Assembly: GCA_005223085.1 (NCBI GenBank)
Contig: NJBP01000001.1
Span: 25,304-89,303 of the forward strand
Direction: 5' to 3'
From: Candidatus Aerophobetes bacterium Ae_b3b
Lineage (GTDB): Bacteria > Aerophobota > Aerophobia > Aerophobales > AE-B3A
DNA length: 64,000 nt
Shown here: in pieces, positions 17,248-26,308 of the stretch
How positions within the stretch are numbered: position 1 is the first letter of the stretch
Layout of the letters: each line of letters opens with the position of its first letter
Translations under genes and position numbers: made by a program
The notes under the pieces: model-generated
Seen by the model: the letters and a program-made list of their open reading frames with translations, nothing else
Database searches by the model: none
Told to the model about the DNA's origin: nothing

Positions 17248-18061
17248 CAGAAGAAATAAAATATTAATTAACCTTGGTGCTTTCGTAATTGTAGGCTTCT
17301 GGGTTTTTCCTTTGCTGTGGATGATTCTTTCTTCCTTTAAACCCTCAGAACTATTTGGTACTAAACAAATCTATTTCATTTTTAAACCGACTCTGGAGAA
17401 CTATAAGTTTATCTTCCATCAATATCCATTTCTAAGTTATCTTCGAAACAGTCTGGTAGTCACCTTTACTTCTACATTTTTGTCCATAGTCTTTGGCTCT
17501 TTAGCAGGCTACAGTCTTGCACGATTTAAAACGGGAGGAGAGCCTCTTGCATTCTGGGTTTTGTCAACTAGAATGTTGCCTCCTGCAGCGGTAATCATCC
17601 CTTTCTTCATGATTTACATGAGGGCCGGACTCATTAATACCCTATTTGGATTAATAATTGCGTACATGGTGTTTAATCTGTCGTTCGTAGTTTGGATGAC
17701 GAGGAGTTTCTTTGGTGAAATACCCGTTGAATTGGAAGAAGCTGCCATGCTCGATGGTTGCTCTAGACTTGGAGCTTTCATAAGAGTCGTTCTGCCACTG
17801 GCGAAAAATGGGATTGCTGCTACTGCTGTATTTTGTGTAGTTTTTGCTTGGAATGAATTTCTCTTTGCATTGGTTCTGACGACATCCGAAGCTGCGCAAA
17901 CTTTACCTGCTTCTGTAAATAGATTTATTACAAAGTACGAGATCCATTGGGGCCCGTTATATGCTGAGTCTACTTTGATAATCTTTCCTATCTTAATAGC
18001 AGCTTTGTTTATGCAACGATACTTGGTCCGAGGCTTAACTTTAGGAGCTCTAAAAGGATAA
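17240..18061 (+). CDS. Sugar ABC transporter permease 2 (MalG type), apparent ATC start codon
   Basis: A 273-residue permease when read from ATC at 17240. AGGAG (17228-17232) sits 7 bases before that codon, and the encoded start (DNRRNKILINLG, then a membrane helix) is what the family expects. Between the in-frame stop at 17180 and the first TTG at 17312 there is no ATG, GTG, TTG or CTG; a TTG start would delete most of the first membrane helix. The EAA loop reads EEAAMLDGCSRLGAFIRVVL. It overlaps the upstream permease by 8 bases. No ATPase gene follows. Confidence 0.8.
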   Translation: MDNRRNKILINLGAFVIVGFWVFPLLWMILSSFKPSELFGTKQIYFIFKPTLENYKFIFHQYPFLSYLRNSLVVTFTSTFLSIVFGSLAGYSLARFKTGGEPLAFWVLSTRMLPPAAVIIPFFMIYMRAGLINTLFGLIIAYMVFNLSFVVWMTRSFFGEIPVELEEAAMLDGCSRLGAFIRVVLPLAKNGIAATAVFCVVFAWNEFLFALVLTTSEAAQTLPASVNRFITKYEIHWGPLYAESTLIIFPILIAALFMQRYLVRGLTLGALKG

Positions 18062-18175
18062 AGCAGGACATGTGGACGTGACTTTTCTCTAATTGTTTCT
18101 GGTCTATTTCACTTATTAGCCACAGTAATTTCTTGATCAGGAATAGTATCAATATGAAAAAAAGGAAGGCGAACG

Positions 18176-19009
18176 ATGGCTAGAAAAATATTTGATACTC
18201 ATTTTCACATAGGAAAATGGGGAAAAAGAAAGGTATTCACTTGTGAAGTTCAACCACTTTTAAAAGAGCATGAAAATTATAAGGACTGTGAAATTTATCT
18301 CCAAGAAAATAACATTGATAAAGGGATTGTAGTTCCTACTTATTTAACGGAAGAGCCAAAAGCTGGCTTGGTGGATTATAATAGATTGGTTCTAGAAGCA
18401 GTTGATAAAGTAGACAACATTTATGGAGGATTATGGGTTTCACCAATGCCAGCGGATATGAGATACACTGAGAAAATTTTGGCGAGAGCTACTCATTCTA
18501 AAATTAAAGTTCTGAAAATGAGTGTAAATGCGTGGGGGCCTTACACCTATAGCCCAAAAAGCTGGGACAAGACATTTAGATATAATATCGAGTGCATCCT
18601 GGAATTCAGCAAGCAACATAACTTAGTTACCCAGTTACATACCGGAGTCAGTGACAGCAGGGCATTCAGTGAATTTCTTTGTCAGTACAAGTGGATTGGT
18701 AGAGTTCAGTTTGTTCATATGGGAGAGACAGTTGAGGGAGTTCTTGAATTTGTGCCACGATTTGTTAGATGGATAAAAGATAACTTTGATTTCTACTGCG
18801 ACATTGCTCTTGTCCCCGGATTCGCTCTCGGGTGGATTGTCTCAAGACTAGAGAAAATTGAAGGCGGTTTGAATAGAGTACTTTTCGGTACCGATGCTCC
18901 TTGGAGTAGCTTCCTAAGTCACTATTGGAAAGTTGAGAGTTTGGATATTGATGAAAGCTTGAAGTCCAAAATATTTTGGGATAATGCAGAAAAATTATAT
19001 GGAAAATGA
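18176..19009 (+). CDS. Amidohydrolase-family metal-dependent hydrolase
   Basis: A 277-residue TIM-barrel protein of the amidohydrolase 2 type. It has the N-terminal metal-binding DTHFHIG, then LHTGVS and QFVHMGE with further histidines, and the C-terminal FGTDAPW with the catalytic aspartate, followed by IFWDNAEKLYG as in the family. Relatives hydrolyse or decarboxylate small ring or lactone compounds, so a lactonase-type step on the imported sugar is possible but unproven. It follows the second permease by 114 bases and is probably in the same transcript. Confidence 0.8.
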   Translation: MARKIFDTHFHIGKWGKRKVFTCEVQPLLKEHENYKDCEIYLQENNIDKGIVVPTYLTEEPKAGLVDYNRLVLEAVDKVDNIYGGLWVSPMPADMRYTEKILARATHSKIKVLKMSVNAWGPYTYSPKSWDKTFRYNIECILEFSKQHNLVTQLHTGVSDSRAFSEFLCQYKWIGRVQFVHMGETVEGVLEFVPRFVRWIKDNFDFYCDIALVPGFALGWIVSRLEKIEGGLNRVLFGTDAPWSSFLSHYWKVESLDIDESLKSKIFWDNAEKLYGK

Positions 19010-19559
19010 ATTACTTATTACACAACATAGAGGAGAGTACACAAGCAAGTGCGGACCAGATTTACATATACTTATAAAATTCTGGCAAAAATTACTCTGA
19101 AAATGAGTTCAAGTTCATATGGCTACAGGGCTGGAACGTTATGAGTAACCCCTTCCAACTTTGTAAAGAGAAGGGTCTCCTGGAAGGAAATTATGAGACT
19201 TAACTCTCTCCATTCGCACTTTTTTCCCGAGGGGATTTTTAAATAACCCGATCTAACTCTAGTTTCTCCCAAATATGGCGGATAAGGAATGTATCAGATA
19301 GCGAAGACTACTTTTACTCCTTAGTTCATCTAAAATAAAGTACACTATTTTAGAAGGCTTGATTAAGGATCGAACAAGAGAATCTATCTTTCCCTTTCTC
19401 CTTAAGACATTCAGGTTGCTCCGGTTGGCTAGGGGTTTTTTGTTTAACTCTACCCTGAGCCCAGTAGGATTCTATCAGACGAAGGTAAGGGTAAGATCTA
19501 TCCCTTATTTCTATCCTTACTATGCTGGGATACATTTCATAATAACTGTCCTACAGGAA

Positions 19560-19887
19560 TTAAAGTTGGCAGGCCCAATCTTATTAAATTTCCGGCACTA
19601 CAAATTTTCAAAGATCAAAATAAAGATCCTTTATTTATAAGGGTTTTCAAAAATCAAGAGGCCGTTTTCGGTCAGGAGTTTTAAAGTTGCGTTTAAGGGA
19701 CGAAATTACCTTCTGGGATCAGATAGGCAGCGCCTACCCCCTCAGGAAATTTGGACGATGTTAGAAAGGCCGTGAAAAGGAATCCCTTTGTGACAGCCAC
19801 CGTGGAGTAGTTACTCAATGTGAGTTCGGCTCTGTAGCCAGACCTGAAAATGTAGAAGCTATGTTTGAGGAGTGGCAGAAAGTATAA
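19560..19887 (+). pseudogene. Decayed protein gene, family not recognised
   Basis: The 906-base gap between the hydrolase and ribD has no intact gene. Near its end, coding-like pieces appear in different frames: DPLFIRVFKNQEAVFGQEF up to 19683, then KVAFKGRNYLLGSD, then VRKAVKRNPFVTATVE ending at a stop at 19807, then TQCEFGSVARPENVEAMFEE running to a stop at 19887. The pieces are collinear and separated by frame changes and a stop, as expected for a dead gene. Bases 19010-19559 show nothing I can assign. Confidence 0.4.
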
Positions 19888-19915
19888 AAAAGAGAATATT
19901 CACAGATAAAAAATT

Positions 19916-21007
19916 TTATCTTACGTGTCCCTCCAGGAGAAAGTCTCCTCCCATCTTTTTGACTGAGTTAATTTCTATGAAGGGAGTTTCTTTTAAGAAG
20001 TCAACTCCTTTTCCTTCAACCCATGTCAGGGCTCCTCTTCCTCCTATTATCCGGGGAGCAAGAAAAAGGAAGATCTTGTCCACGCTTCTTTTTTCAAAAA
20101 AGGACCCAATTACTTCTCCTCCTCCCTCTACTAAAAGATTCATTATTTCGAGTTCACCTAGCTTTTTCAGAACCTCCTCCAGACCCACCTTTCCGTCTTC
20201 CTCTCCCATTATGGCTACCTTAATTCCTTTCTTCTCTAATTGCAGGAGTTTATCTTTATCTGACCATAGGGTTGTGAAGACGAAGGTGTCAGCTTTGTCT
20301 TGATCCTGTAAGATGCGCGCCTTAAGAGGAATTCTTAGTGAGCTATCCAGGACAATACGAGCAGAGTTTTTCTTGAAAGGCGGAAGAAGTGAGGGGTCAT
20401 CCCTAATTATCGTATTCACCCCAACCAGGATGGCATCTACACGATCTCGCAAGCGGTGAGCGAGTCGACGTGATTTTTCGTTGGTAATCCATTTGGATTC
20501 ACCCTTATAGGTGGCGATCTTTCCGTCTAGACTGGCCGCTGCTTTTACTATCACAAAGGGAATTCTCCTTTTCATAAATTTTAAAAAAGCCTCATTTACC
20601 TTTTCTGCTTCTTCTTTCAAGATCCCAACCTCAGTCTCTATTCCCCCTTTTTGTAGCTCCTCGATTCCCTTGCCTGAGTTTACTGGATTGGGATCCAGGG
20701 TAGCTGCTATTACCTTTTTAATTCCAGCTTTGATTATTTTCTGGGTGCAGGGAGGGGTTTTTCCCCAGTGAGAACAGGGCTCCAGACTTACGTATAAAGT
20801 AGCCCCTTTTGCCTTGGCTTTGGCCTTCTCGATAGTCTCTACCTCAGCGTGAGGACCTCCGAAATAGCGATGATATCCCTGGGCAATTATGGTCTCATTT
20901 TTTGCGAGTACAGCTCCTACCATAGGATTTGGAGATACTTTTCCTTCTCCCTTTTTCGCTAAAGACAAGGCCAACCTCATCCATTTTTCTTTCATTTTTA
21001 AAATCAC
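19916..21007 (-). CDS. ribD: Bifunctional riboflavin biosynthesis deaminase/reductase RibD
   Basis: A 363-residue enzyme for steps 2 and 3 of riboflavin synthesis. The N-terminal deaminase has the zinc ligands in PHAEVETI and EPCSHWGKTPPC. The C-terminal reductase (from about 150) has KAAASLDGKIAT, SKWITNE, DAILVGVNTIIRDDP and the VEGGGEVIGSF loop. The frame opens with GTG at 21007; the ATG at 20995 (MKEKWMRLAL) fits the family start equally well, and neither has a strong ribosome site. No other rib genes are in the window. Confidence 0.95.
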   Translation of the reverse strand: MILKMKEKWMRLALSLAKKGEGKVSPNPMVGAVLAKNETIIAQGYHRYFGGPHAEVETIEKAKAKAKGATLYVSLEPCSHWGKTPPCTQKIIKAGIKKVIAATLDPNPVNSGKGIEELQKGGIETEVGILKEEAEKVNEAFLKFMKRRIPFVIVKAAASLDGKIATYKGESKWITNEKSRRLAHRLRDRVDAILVGVNTIIRDDPSLLPPFKKNSARIVLDSSLRIPLKARILQDQDKADTFVFTTLWSDKDKLLQLEKKGIKVAIMGEEDGKVGLEEVLKKLGELEIMNLLVEGGGEVIGSFFEKRSVDKIFLFLAPRIIGGRGALTWVEGKGVDFLKETPFIEINSVKKMGGDFLLEGHVR

Positions 21008-21011
21008 ATTT

Positions 21012-21124
21012 CACCGCGGAGCACGCCGAGAATCAGGAAAATTATTAGCGACTCTCTGAATGCTTACATTTTATTAAGTTTTTCTTTTTGATTCATCTCT
21101 GCGCACTCTGCGATCTTTGCGGTG
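21012..21124. repeat. Imperfect palindromic intergenic repeat
   Basis: The ends CACCGCGGAGCACGCCGAG (21012-21030) and, on the other strand, CACCGCAAAGATCGCAGAG (21124-21106) are inverted copies with about three quarters of positions matching. They bound nearly the whole gap between asd and ribD. Similar CACCGC...GCAGAG palindromes are common intergenic repeats in environmental bacterial genomes. An internal sequence at 21051-21067 resembles the MITE end at 8831-8846 (12 of 16 positions). Confidence 0.5.
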
Positions 21125-21129
21125 GAGAT

Positions 21130-22146
21130 TTAAAGGAGATTCTCTTTAATTAATAACTCAGCAATCTGAATGGCGTTCAAAGCTGCTCCCTTACGAAGGT
21201 TATCAGCTACAATCCAGAGGTTAATCCCATTTTTGATTGATTTGTCTTTTCTAATTCTGCCCACAAAGACCTCATCTTTTTCTGCTGCTTCTAAAGGTAA
21301 AGGATATAGATGATCATCTATATTATCCTGCAGGATGACTCCGGGAGCTCGGGACAAAATCCTCTTTACTTGGGGTACGGAGAGTTCTTTTCCCATTTCC
21401 ACGGTTACCGCTTCGGAGTGGCCAATAAATACCGGCACCCGGACGCAGGTTGCCGTTACGGCCATACGATCATCTTCCATAATCTTTTTGGTCTCGTTGG
21501 CTAGCTTTAACTCCTCTTCAGTGTAGCCATTGGGTAAAAACTGTCCTATATGGGGAATAAGATTAAAGGCAATTTGATGAGGATAAACCTCCTTTTTAAT
21601 TTCTTCTCCCTTTAGCCATTGTTGGATCTGATCTTTAAGTTCCTCCATTGCTTCTCTTCCCGTTCCAGAGACTGCCTGATAGGTGGAAATGATCAACCGT
21701 TTAATACGTGTTATTTGATGAAGAGGATTTATAGCCACCACTAACTGAATGGTAGAGCAATTAGGATTTGCAATAATGCCTTGATGATTTTCGAGAGCGT
21801 CCGGATTCACCTCAGGCACCACCAGAGGTACTCCGGATTCCATCCTGAAGGCACTTGAGTTATCCACAACAACTGAACCCTTTTTCACAGCTTGAGGAGA
21901 GAATTCTTTGGAAATTTGGGCCCCCGCTGAAAAGAGAGCTATTTCCACACCTCTGAAAGAGGCGCTACTTAGCCTTTCTACCTTCAGATTTTCTCCGCAA
22001 AACCTTAAGACTCTGCCTTCCGATCTTTCTGAGGCAATTACTCGAAGATTTCCCACAGAAAAACTGCGTTCTTCCAGGATACGTAACATCTCTTCTCCTA
22101 CAGCTCCAGTTGCTCCGACTACAGCTACATTATAACCCTTGCTCAA
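21130..22146 (-). CDS. asd: Aspartate-semialdehyde dehydrogenase
   Basis: A 338-residue enzyme that reduces aspartyl phosphate with NADPH for lysine, threonine and methionine synthesis. It has the nucleotide loop VVGATGAVGEEM, the catalytic cysteine in NPNCSTIQLV, and the family segment YQAVSGTGREAM. The TTG start is supported by AGGAGG 7 bases upstream. It overlaps the aspartokinase regulatory fragment by 4 bases, so the two pathway steps are translated together. Confidence 0.95.
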   Translation of the reverse strand: MSKGYNVAVVGATGAVGEEMLRILEERSFSVGNLRVIASERSEGRVLRFCGENLKVERLSSASFRGVEIALFSAGAQISKEFSPQAVKKGSVVVDNSSAFRMESGVPLVVPEVNPDALENHQGIIANPNCSTIQLVVAINPLHQITRIKRLIISTYQAVSGTGREAMEELKDQIQQWLKGEEIKKEVYPHQIAFNLIPHIGQFLPNGYTEEELKLANETKKIMEDDRMAVTATCVRVPVFIGHSEAVTVEMGKELSVPQVKRILSRAPGVILQDNIDDHLYPLPLEAAEKDEVFVGRIRKDKSIKNGINLWIVADNLRKGAALNAIQIAELLIKENLL

Positions 22147-22649
22147 GTATCGGCCTCCTTATCCAGTTCAAATTCTCTGTGAATAACTCTTACTGCCCGC
22201 TTTCCTTCTCTTTTTTTAACCGCACAAGAAATCTTTATCTCTGAGGTGCTTATCATATCAATGTTTATTCCTTCTCTACCCAGAGCAGTAAACATACGAG
22301 CAGCTACCCCCGGGTGAGACTGCATTCCTGCCCCTACTAAGGAAACTTTGGCCATATCTGAATCGTAAATTACTTCTTTAACTTCGGTCTTTTGCTTTAT
22401 CTTTCCCATAACTTCCTTAACGTCGTTCAAATCTCCTTCTTCTACGGTGAAGGAGATATCATTGGTTCCTTCTTTCGCACTACTCTGTACGATCATATCA
22501 ACATTGATGTTTGCCTCAGCCAATCCTTTAAATATGAAACCAGCCATCCCAGGCTGATCTGGTACTTGTTTAATAGTTACCTTGGCCTCTTTTTCATTAA
22601 GGACAATCCCTGAGACGATAAAACGTTCCATAGATCCTTCTTTAATCAA
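22143..22649 (-). CDS. lysC: Aspartokinase regulatory (ACT) part, separate reading frame
   Basis: A 168-residue frame holding the two ACT domains of aspartokinase ([20 protein letters not shown] and [19 protein letters not shown], with STSEIKIS). It overlaps the catalytic fragment by 8 bases in another frame; a +1 shift (or loss of one base) would join them into a normal aspartokinase. The TTG start follows AAAGGAGGGG at a workable distance, so it could be made as a separate subunit, comparable to the beta subunit of Bacillus-type aspartokinase. A sequencing error cannot be excluded. Confidence 0.85.
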   Translation of the reverse strand: MIKEGSMERFIVSGIVLNEKEAKVTIKQVPDQPGMAGFIFKGLAEANINVDMIVQSSAKEGTNDISFTVEEGDLNDVKEVMGKIKQKTEVKEVIYDSDMAKVSLVGAGMQSHPGVAARMFTALGREGINIDMISTSEIKISCAVKKREGKRAVRVIHREFELDKEADT

Positions 22650-23367
22650 TTATTGTCCCCTCCTTTTGGTTAAAGCTGGAACGAGTATGTAATCGAACTC
22701 CATATTTTTTGGCTATTTCTACCGCTCGTAGATGGATGACCTGTGCACCTCCACTGGCTAGTTCCAGCATCTCTTCATAGGAGATGCGGGGAAGCTTTCT
22801 AGCCTGAGGAACTATTTGAGGATCAGCCGTATATACACCTTCCACATCGCTGCAAATTTCGCAAAGATCAGCTTTCAAAGCAGCCGCCAGAGCTACGGCC
22901 GTAATATCCGAGCCTCCTCTCCCCAAGGTAGTGATATCATTTTTGAGGGTAGCTCCCTGGTAGCCAGCTACTACAACGATTTTCCCCTTTTTCAGTTCCT
23001 CGAGGATCCTTCTGGTTTCAATTTTTTGAATGCGAGCCCTGGTGTGAGCCTCATCGGTAATTATCCGCACCTGAGGTCCGCTAAAGGCGATGGCAGACTC
23101 TCCCAACCCATGAAGAGCCATGGTTAATAAAGCACAGGAAACCATTTCTCCACTGGAAAGAAGTAGATCTAGTTCCCTTTTTGGGGGATACGGGTTAACC
23201 TGGTGGGCAAGATTAAGTAATTTATCGGTAGTATCTCCCATAGCTGAGACAACCGCTACTACTTTTTTGCCTTTCTTTTTTACCCCTACTATCCTTTCAG
23301 CAATCGCTTTAATCCTCTCCGGACAACTCAGTGAACTCCCCCCATATTTTTGTACCACCAGAGACAA
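22642..23367 (-). CDS. lysC: Aspartokinase catalytic part, separate reading frame
   Basis: A 241-residue amino-acid-kinase domain that phosphorylates aspartate. It has the VQKYGGSSL start, [26 protein letters not shown] (nucleotide and aspartate site) and [18 protein letters not shown]. It stops at EGTIID, where intact enzymes continue directly into the ACT domains. The TTG start has GAGGAAG upstream. It begins 13 bases after pncB, in the likely order pncB, lysC (two parts), asd. Confidence 0.9.
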   Translation of the reverse strand: MSLVVQKYGGSSLSCPERIKAIAERIVGVKKKGKKVVAVVSAMGDTTDKLLNLAHQVNPYPPKRELDLLLSSGEMVSCALLTMALHGLGESAIAFSGPQVRIITDEAHTRARIQKIETRRILEELKKGKIVVVAGYQGATLKNDITTLGRGGSDITAVALAAALKADLCEICSDVEGVYTADPQIVPQARKLPRISYEEMLELASGGAQVIHLRAVEIAKKYGVRLHTRSSFNQKEGTIID

Positions 23368-23380
23368 TTTCTTCCTCTTC

Positions 23381-24559
23381 TTAACCTCTAGGCTCCTCCA
23401 GAAATGAAGGAATTTTTTCTAGTTGTTCAAGCACGTATTGTCTAATTTTTTGCGGAAAAGGAAGATTCTTGATGAGCTTACCTTCTTTGATTATAGGTTT
23501 CAAAAGAGGAACAAGTTCCCCTCCACAGCTACATTTTGCTACCGTCTCCTTGGAAGGAAGAATTAGACGAGTACCACAAGAGGAACATTGCCAGAGTTGT
23601 TTTTTTCCGGAACGCTTTCCCTTTTTAGAAAAAGGTTTTCCTTCAATCTCTACGATGTCTAATGAAAAATCTATCACTGGAGCATTGCTTATCCAGGTAC
23701 CTACTCCAAAGCTATCAACCACCTCTCGTAGCTCACGAATTTTCTTCTCATTGATCCCCCCCGAGACCAGAAGTTTTACCTTATTAAATCCCCTTAAGTT
23801 TAGTTCCCATCTCACCTCCTCTAAGAGTTTCAAAAGATCGCCTCTCCTCGAAGGAGGCGTATCCAGTCTCACACCAAAAAGATCTTTACCTAGTCCCTCA
23901 GCAACTCTCAGGGCTTCGAATTTTTCATCTGCTAAGGTATCTATAAGTGCCACTCGTCTCACTCTGGGTTCGATGACCTCATGGAACATTCGGGTGGCTT
24001 CTAAGGTGTCTCCGGCCAGCAAAATCAGGGCGTGGGGAATAGTTCCTATGGGCTCTTCTCCTAAATCTTGGGCACTTTTACTTACAGATATGCCATCACA
24101 TCCGCCGATGAAAGAAGCCCTGTCTATCATGGGGGTTATTCCAGGATGCATTCGCCTTGCCCCAAAATGGATAATAGATTTGCCATCGGCGGCTTTTTTG
24201 CAGCGGGCAGCCCGGGTAGCTACTCCCGAGGCCTGACAAATGAGGCCCAAAAGCGGAGTCTCATAGCACGCGAAATCACTGTAATTTCCCTCTATAAACA
24301 GAACAGGTTCAAAGGGATGAAACAGACTCCCCTCAGGCAAACCCCAGAGATTGATCTTTAATCCCTTAAGAAGATATGCTATCTCATCCAGACCTGCTAA
24401 AACTGCCCAGGGATAATCCAAGGGAAGAATCCGTGCCCTTACCTCTGCCGTAACCTTTTTATCTATATGTTTGGCTTTAAGAACCCTTACCGTTCTCTCA
24501 AAATAAACATCGGTGACCTTTCCCTTCTTAATATCATCAGGATTAGCAAGGTGGAACAT
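23381..24559 (-). CDS. pncB: Nicotinate phosphoribosyltransferase with C-terminal zinc ribbon
   Basis: A 392-residue enzyme that makes nicotinate mononucleotide for NAD salvage. Visible are [26 protein letters not shown], the catalytic-core stretch [22 protein letters not shown], and [13 protein letters not shown] with [11 protein letters not shown]. After residue 340 a zinc-ribbon tail follows, with CSSCGT and CSCGG, which is an addition to the core enzyme. The ATG at 24559 lies about 115 bases after the minus-strand half of the divergent promoter at 24680. Confidence 0.93.
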   Translation of the reverse strand: MFHLANPDDIKKGKVTDVYFERTVRVLKAKHIDKKVTAEVRARILPLDYPWAVLAGLDEIAYLLKGLKINLWGLPEGSLFHPFEPVLFIEGNYSDFACYETPLLGLICQASGVATRAARCKKAADGKSIIHFGARRMHPGITPMIDRASFIGGCDGISVSKSAQDLGEEPIGTIPHALILLAGDTLEATRMFHEVIEPRVRRVALIDTLADEKFEALRVAEGLGKDLFGVRLDTPPSRRGDLLKLLEEVRWELNLRGFNKVKLLVSGGINEKKIRELREVVDSFGVGTWISNAPVIDFSLDIVEIEGKPFSKKGKRSGKKQLWQCSSCGTRLILPSKETVAKCSCGGELVPLLKPIIKEGKLIKNLPFPQKIRQYVLEQLEKIPSFLEEPRG

Positions 24560-24679
24560 TATTTACCTCCCCTGTGACTTACAATCTCTATTGCTACGTC
24601 TACCAAATAAGGCCGATCCTCTTTACTTCTCTATACCAACCTTTTATGGAAAAGTTTGCCGGTCTCACAATTTCTGCCT

Positions 24680-24747
24680 ATCATAATAACTATGGCTGGA
24701 AAGTCAACCAATTGGATGGTTGACTTACTAGTCAAAATTATTATGAT
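24680..24747. promoter_or_regulatory. Symmetric divergent promoter with nested palindromes
   Basis: Two perfect palindromes share one centre (24713.5): AAGTCAACCA/TGGTTGACTT (24701-24710, 24717-24726) and ATCATAATAA/TTATTATGAT (24680-24689, 24738-24747). Each strand thus carries an identical promoter, TTGACT-16-TATGAT: plus at 24720-24725 and 24742-24747, minus at 24707-24702 and 24685-24680. The plus half would drive the small basic gene at 24798, the minus half pncB and the aspartate genes. A dimeric regulator bound at the centre could control both. Confidence 0.75.
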
Positions 24748-24797
24748 TGTTGTTCCCATAAATTTTTTCCAGATAAAAATGAGATAATGAGGAGACA

Positions 24798-24911
24798 ATG
24801 ACTCAGTATGGAAGGAAACACTTGTCTAACCGAAAGCGAGTAGGCTATCGTAACAGGTCAACTAGGATCATTAAAGCCAAGCGCAGAAAAAAGAGAAAGC
24901 AAATCTCTTAA
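24798..24911 (+). CDS. Small very basic protein, resembles a short ribosomal protein L34
   Basis: A 37-residue frame: MTQYGRKHLSNRKRVGYRN, then RSTRIIKAKRRKKRKQIS. More than a third is Lys or Arg. SNRKR, GYRNRSTR and AKRRKKRKQ line up with the SNRKR, HGFRARM-T and RRAKGRKRL segments of bL34, but the central glycine-rich piece is missing (37 against about 44 residues). A TGAGGAG ribosome site and the promoter at 24720-24747 precede it. It faces mnmE tail to tail. rpmH normally stands upstream of rnpA and yidD, so the position is unusual. Confidence 0.5.
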   Translation: MTQYGRKHLSNRKRVGYRNRSTRIIKAKRRKKRKQIS

Positions 24912-24922
24912 TAGACCAGCTA

Positions 24923-26308
24923 CTATTTCCCGATGCAAAAATGAGAGAAGATCTGGTCCAGGATCTCGTCGGTTACCACTTCTCCGGTAATCTCTCCCAG
25001 CCGGGAGATCCCTTCTTTTAAATCAAGGGCTATTAATTCCTCCGAAAATTTCTTCCTTAAGCCACCAAGTGCCCTATTTACATGTTGTTTTGTGAGTTCA
25101 AGAGCACATTGTTGCCTCAAGGTTATGATAAGGGGGTTAGAAGTAGGAAGAGTTGCTTCTTTTAAGGCAAAGTTAGCTATTTCTTCTTTGAGTTGGGCTA
25201 GATTAATCTCTTGAGTTGCCGAAATTTCCACCATTTGCTGGCAGGGAAAAAAATATCTAATTCTTTCCTGGTCAACTTTCTGGGGTAGATCCACCTTATT
25301 TATAACCACCAATGTCTTTTTCTTTTCTATCTTTCTGAAAATAGACTCATCTTCTCGACCCAAAGGGCAACTCCCATCCACCACCAGCAGTATTATGTTA
25401 GCTTCCTCAATTTTGCTCCGAGTCCTTCTCACAGCTTCTTTCTCAACTTGGCTTTCGACTTCTCTAAGTCCTGCTGTGTCAATTATCCACAAAGGAAATC
25501 CTTTGATGATGATCATCTCTTCTATTGTATCGCGGGTGGTGCCAGGAGATCGGCTCACGATGGCTCTTTCCTTCTGAAGAAGGGTGTTCAAGAGACTTGA
25601 TTTACCAACGTTGGATTTTCCTATAATCACCGTCTTTAAACCCTGTCGATAGATTCTGCTGGTTTTACCGATTTCTAATAGAGAATCAATCATCCTTAGG
25701 ATCTGCTTGAGCTGGCTTTCTTTCTCTTGGCTCGTTGGCAGCACAATATCCTCATAGCTAAAGTCTATCTCCGCCTCCAAATATGAGAGAAGATCCACCA
25801 TTTTTTTCTTAATTCCATCAATCTTCCCGGATAGATCCCCCTTCAACTGATGCACGGCTATCTCTAGATCTTTCTCTGTCTTCGCCTGAACTATATCTAA
25901 CACACTTTCTGCCTGAGAAAGATCAATTCTTCCCTTTAAAAAGGCTCTTTTGGTAAATTCACCCGGTTCAGCTAGACGAGCTCCAAATTTTAGGGTGAGT
26001 TCAAGAGATTTTCTTAAAGGAATCGGGCCTCCATGACAGTTAATTTCTACAATGTCTTCTCGGGTATAAGTTTTGGGAGCTCGCATTAAGGTAAGCAGTA
26101 CCTCGTCCACAGGCTTCTCGGCCTCAGGGTCAACTATCCATCCATAGTGGGTTCTAAAAGAGGAGGTCCAGTCAATCTTCTTTCCTTGGGGAGATCGAAA
26201 TATTTTCTTAGCTATGGAAAAAGATCTTTCTCCACTCATTCGCACAATACCGATCCCGGATTCACCTACAGGGGTGGAAAAGGTGGAGATGGTATCTTCT
26301 AAACTCAT
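24923..26308 (-). CDS. mnmE: tRNA uridine-5-carboxymethylaminomethyl modification GTPase MnmE
   Basis: A 461-residue tRNA U34 modification GTPase that works with MnmG. The N-terminal folate-binding domain starts DTISTFSTPVGESGIGIVRMSG. The G domain shows GKSNVGKSSLL, the switch SRSPGTTRDTIEE, DTAG and NKVD. The chain ends in the conserved CIGK. It overlaps yidC by 4 bases. With mnmA at 4337, two enzymes acting on the same wobble uridine are in the window. Confidence 0.97.
   Translation of the reverse strand: MSLEDTISTFSTPVGESGIGIVRMSGERSFSIAKKIFRSPQGKKIDWTSSFRTHYGWIVDPEAEKPVDEVLLTLMRAPKTYTREDIVEINCHGGPIPLRKSLELTLKFGARLAEPGEFTKRAFLKGRIDLSQAESVLDIVQAKTEKDLEIAVHQLKGDLSGKIDGIKKKMVDLLSYLEAEIDFSYEDIVLPTSQEKESQLKQILRMIDSLLEIGKTSRIYRQGLKTVIIGKSNVGKSSLLNTLLQKERAIVSRSPGTTRDTIEEMIIIKGFPLWIIDTAGLREVESQVEKEAVRRTRSKIEEANIILLVVDGSCPLGREDESIFRKIEKKKTLVVINKVDLPQKVDQERIRYFFPCQQMVEISATQEINLAQLKEEIANFALKEATLPTSNPLIITLRQQCALELTKQHVNRALGGLRKKFSEELIALDLKEGISRLGEITGEVVTDEILDQIFSHFCIGK

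Noticed and set aside
19359-19640. 93-codon plus-strand frame in the long gap
   Set aside because: No ribosome site, no recognisable domain, and the better coding signals nearby lie in other frames and belong to a decayed gene.
23469-24236. 255-codon open frame on the plus strand
   Set aside because: It lies wholly opposite pncB, which has clear family motifs; the frame has no ribosome site and no recognisable domain.
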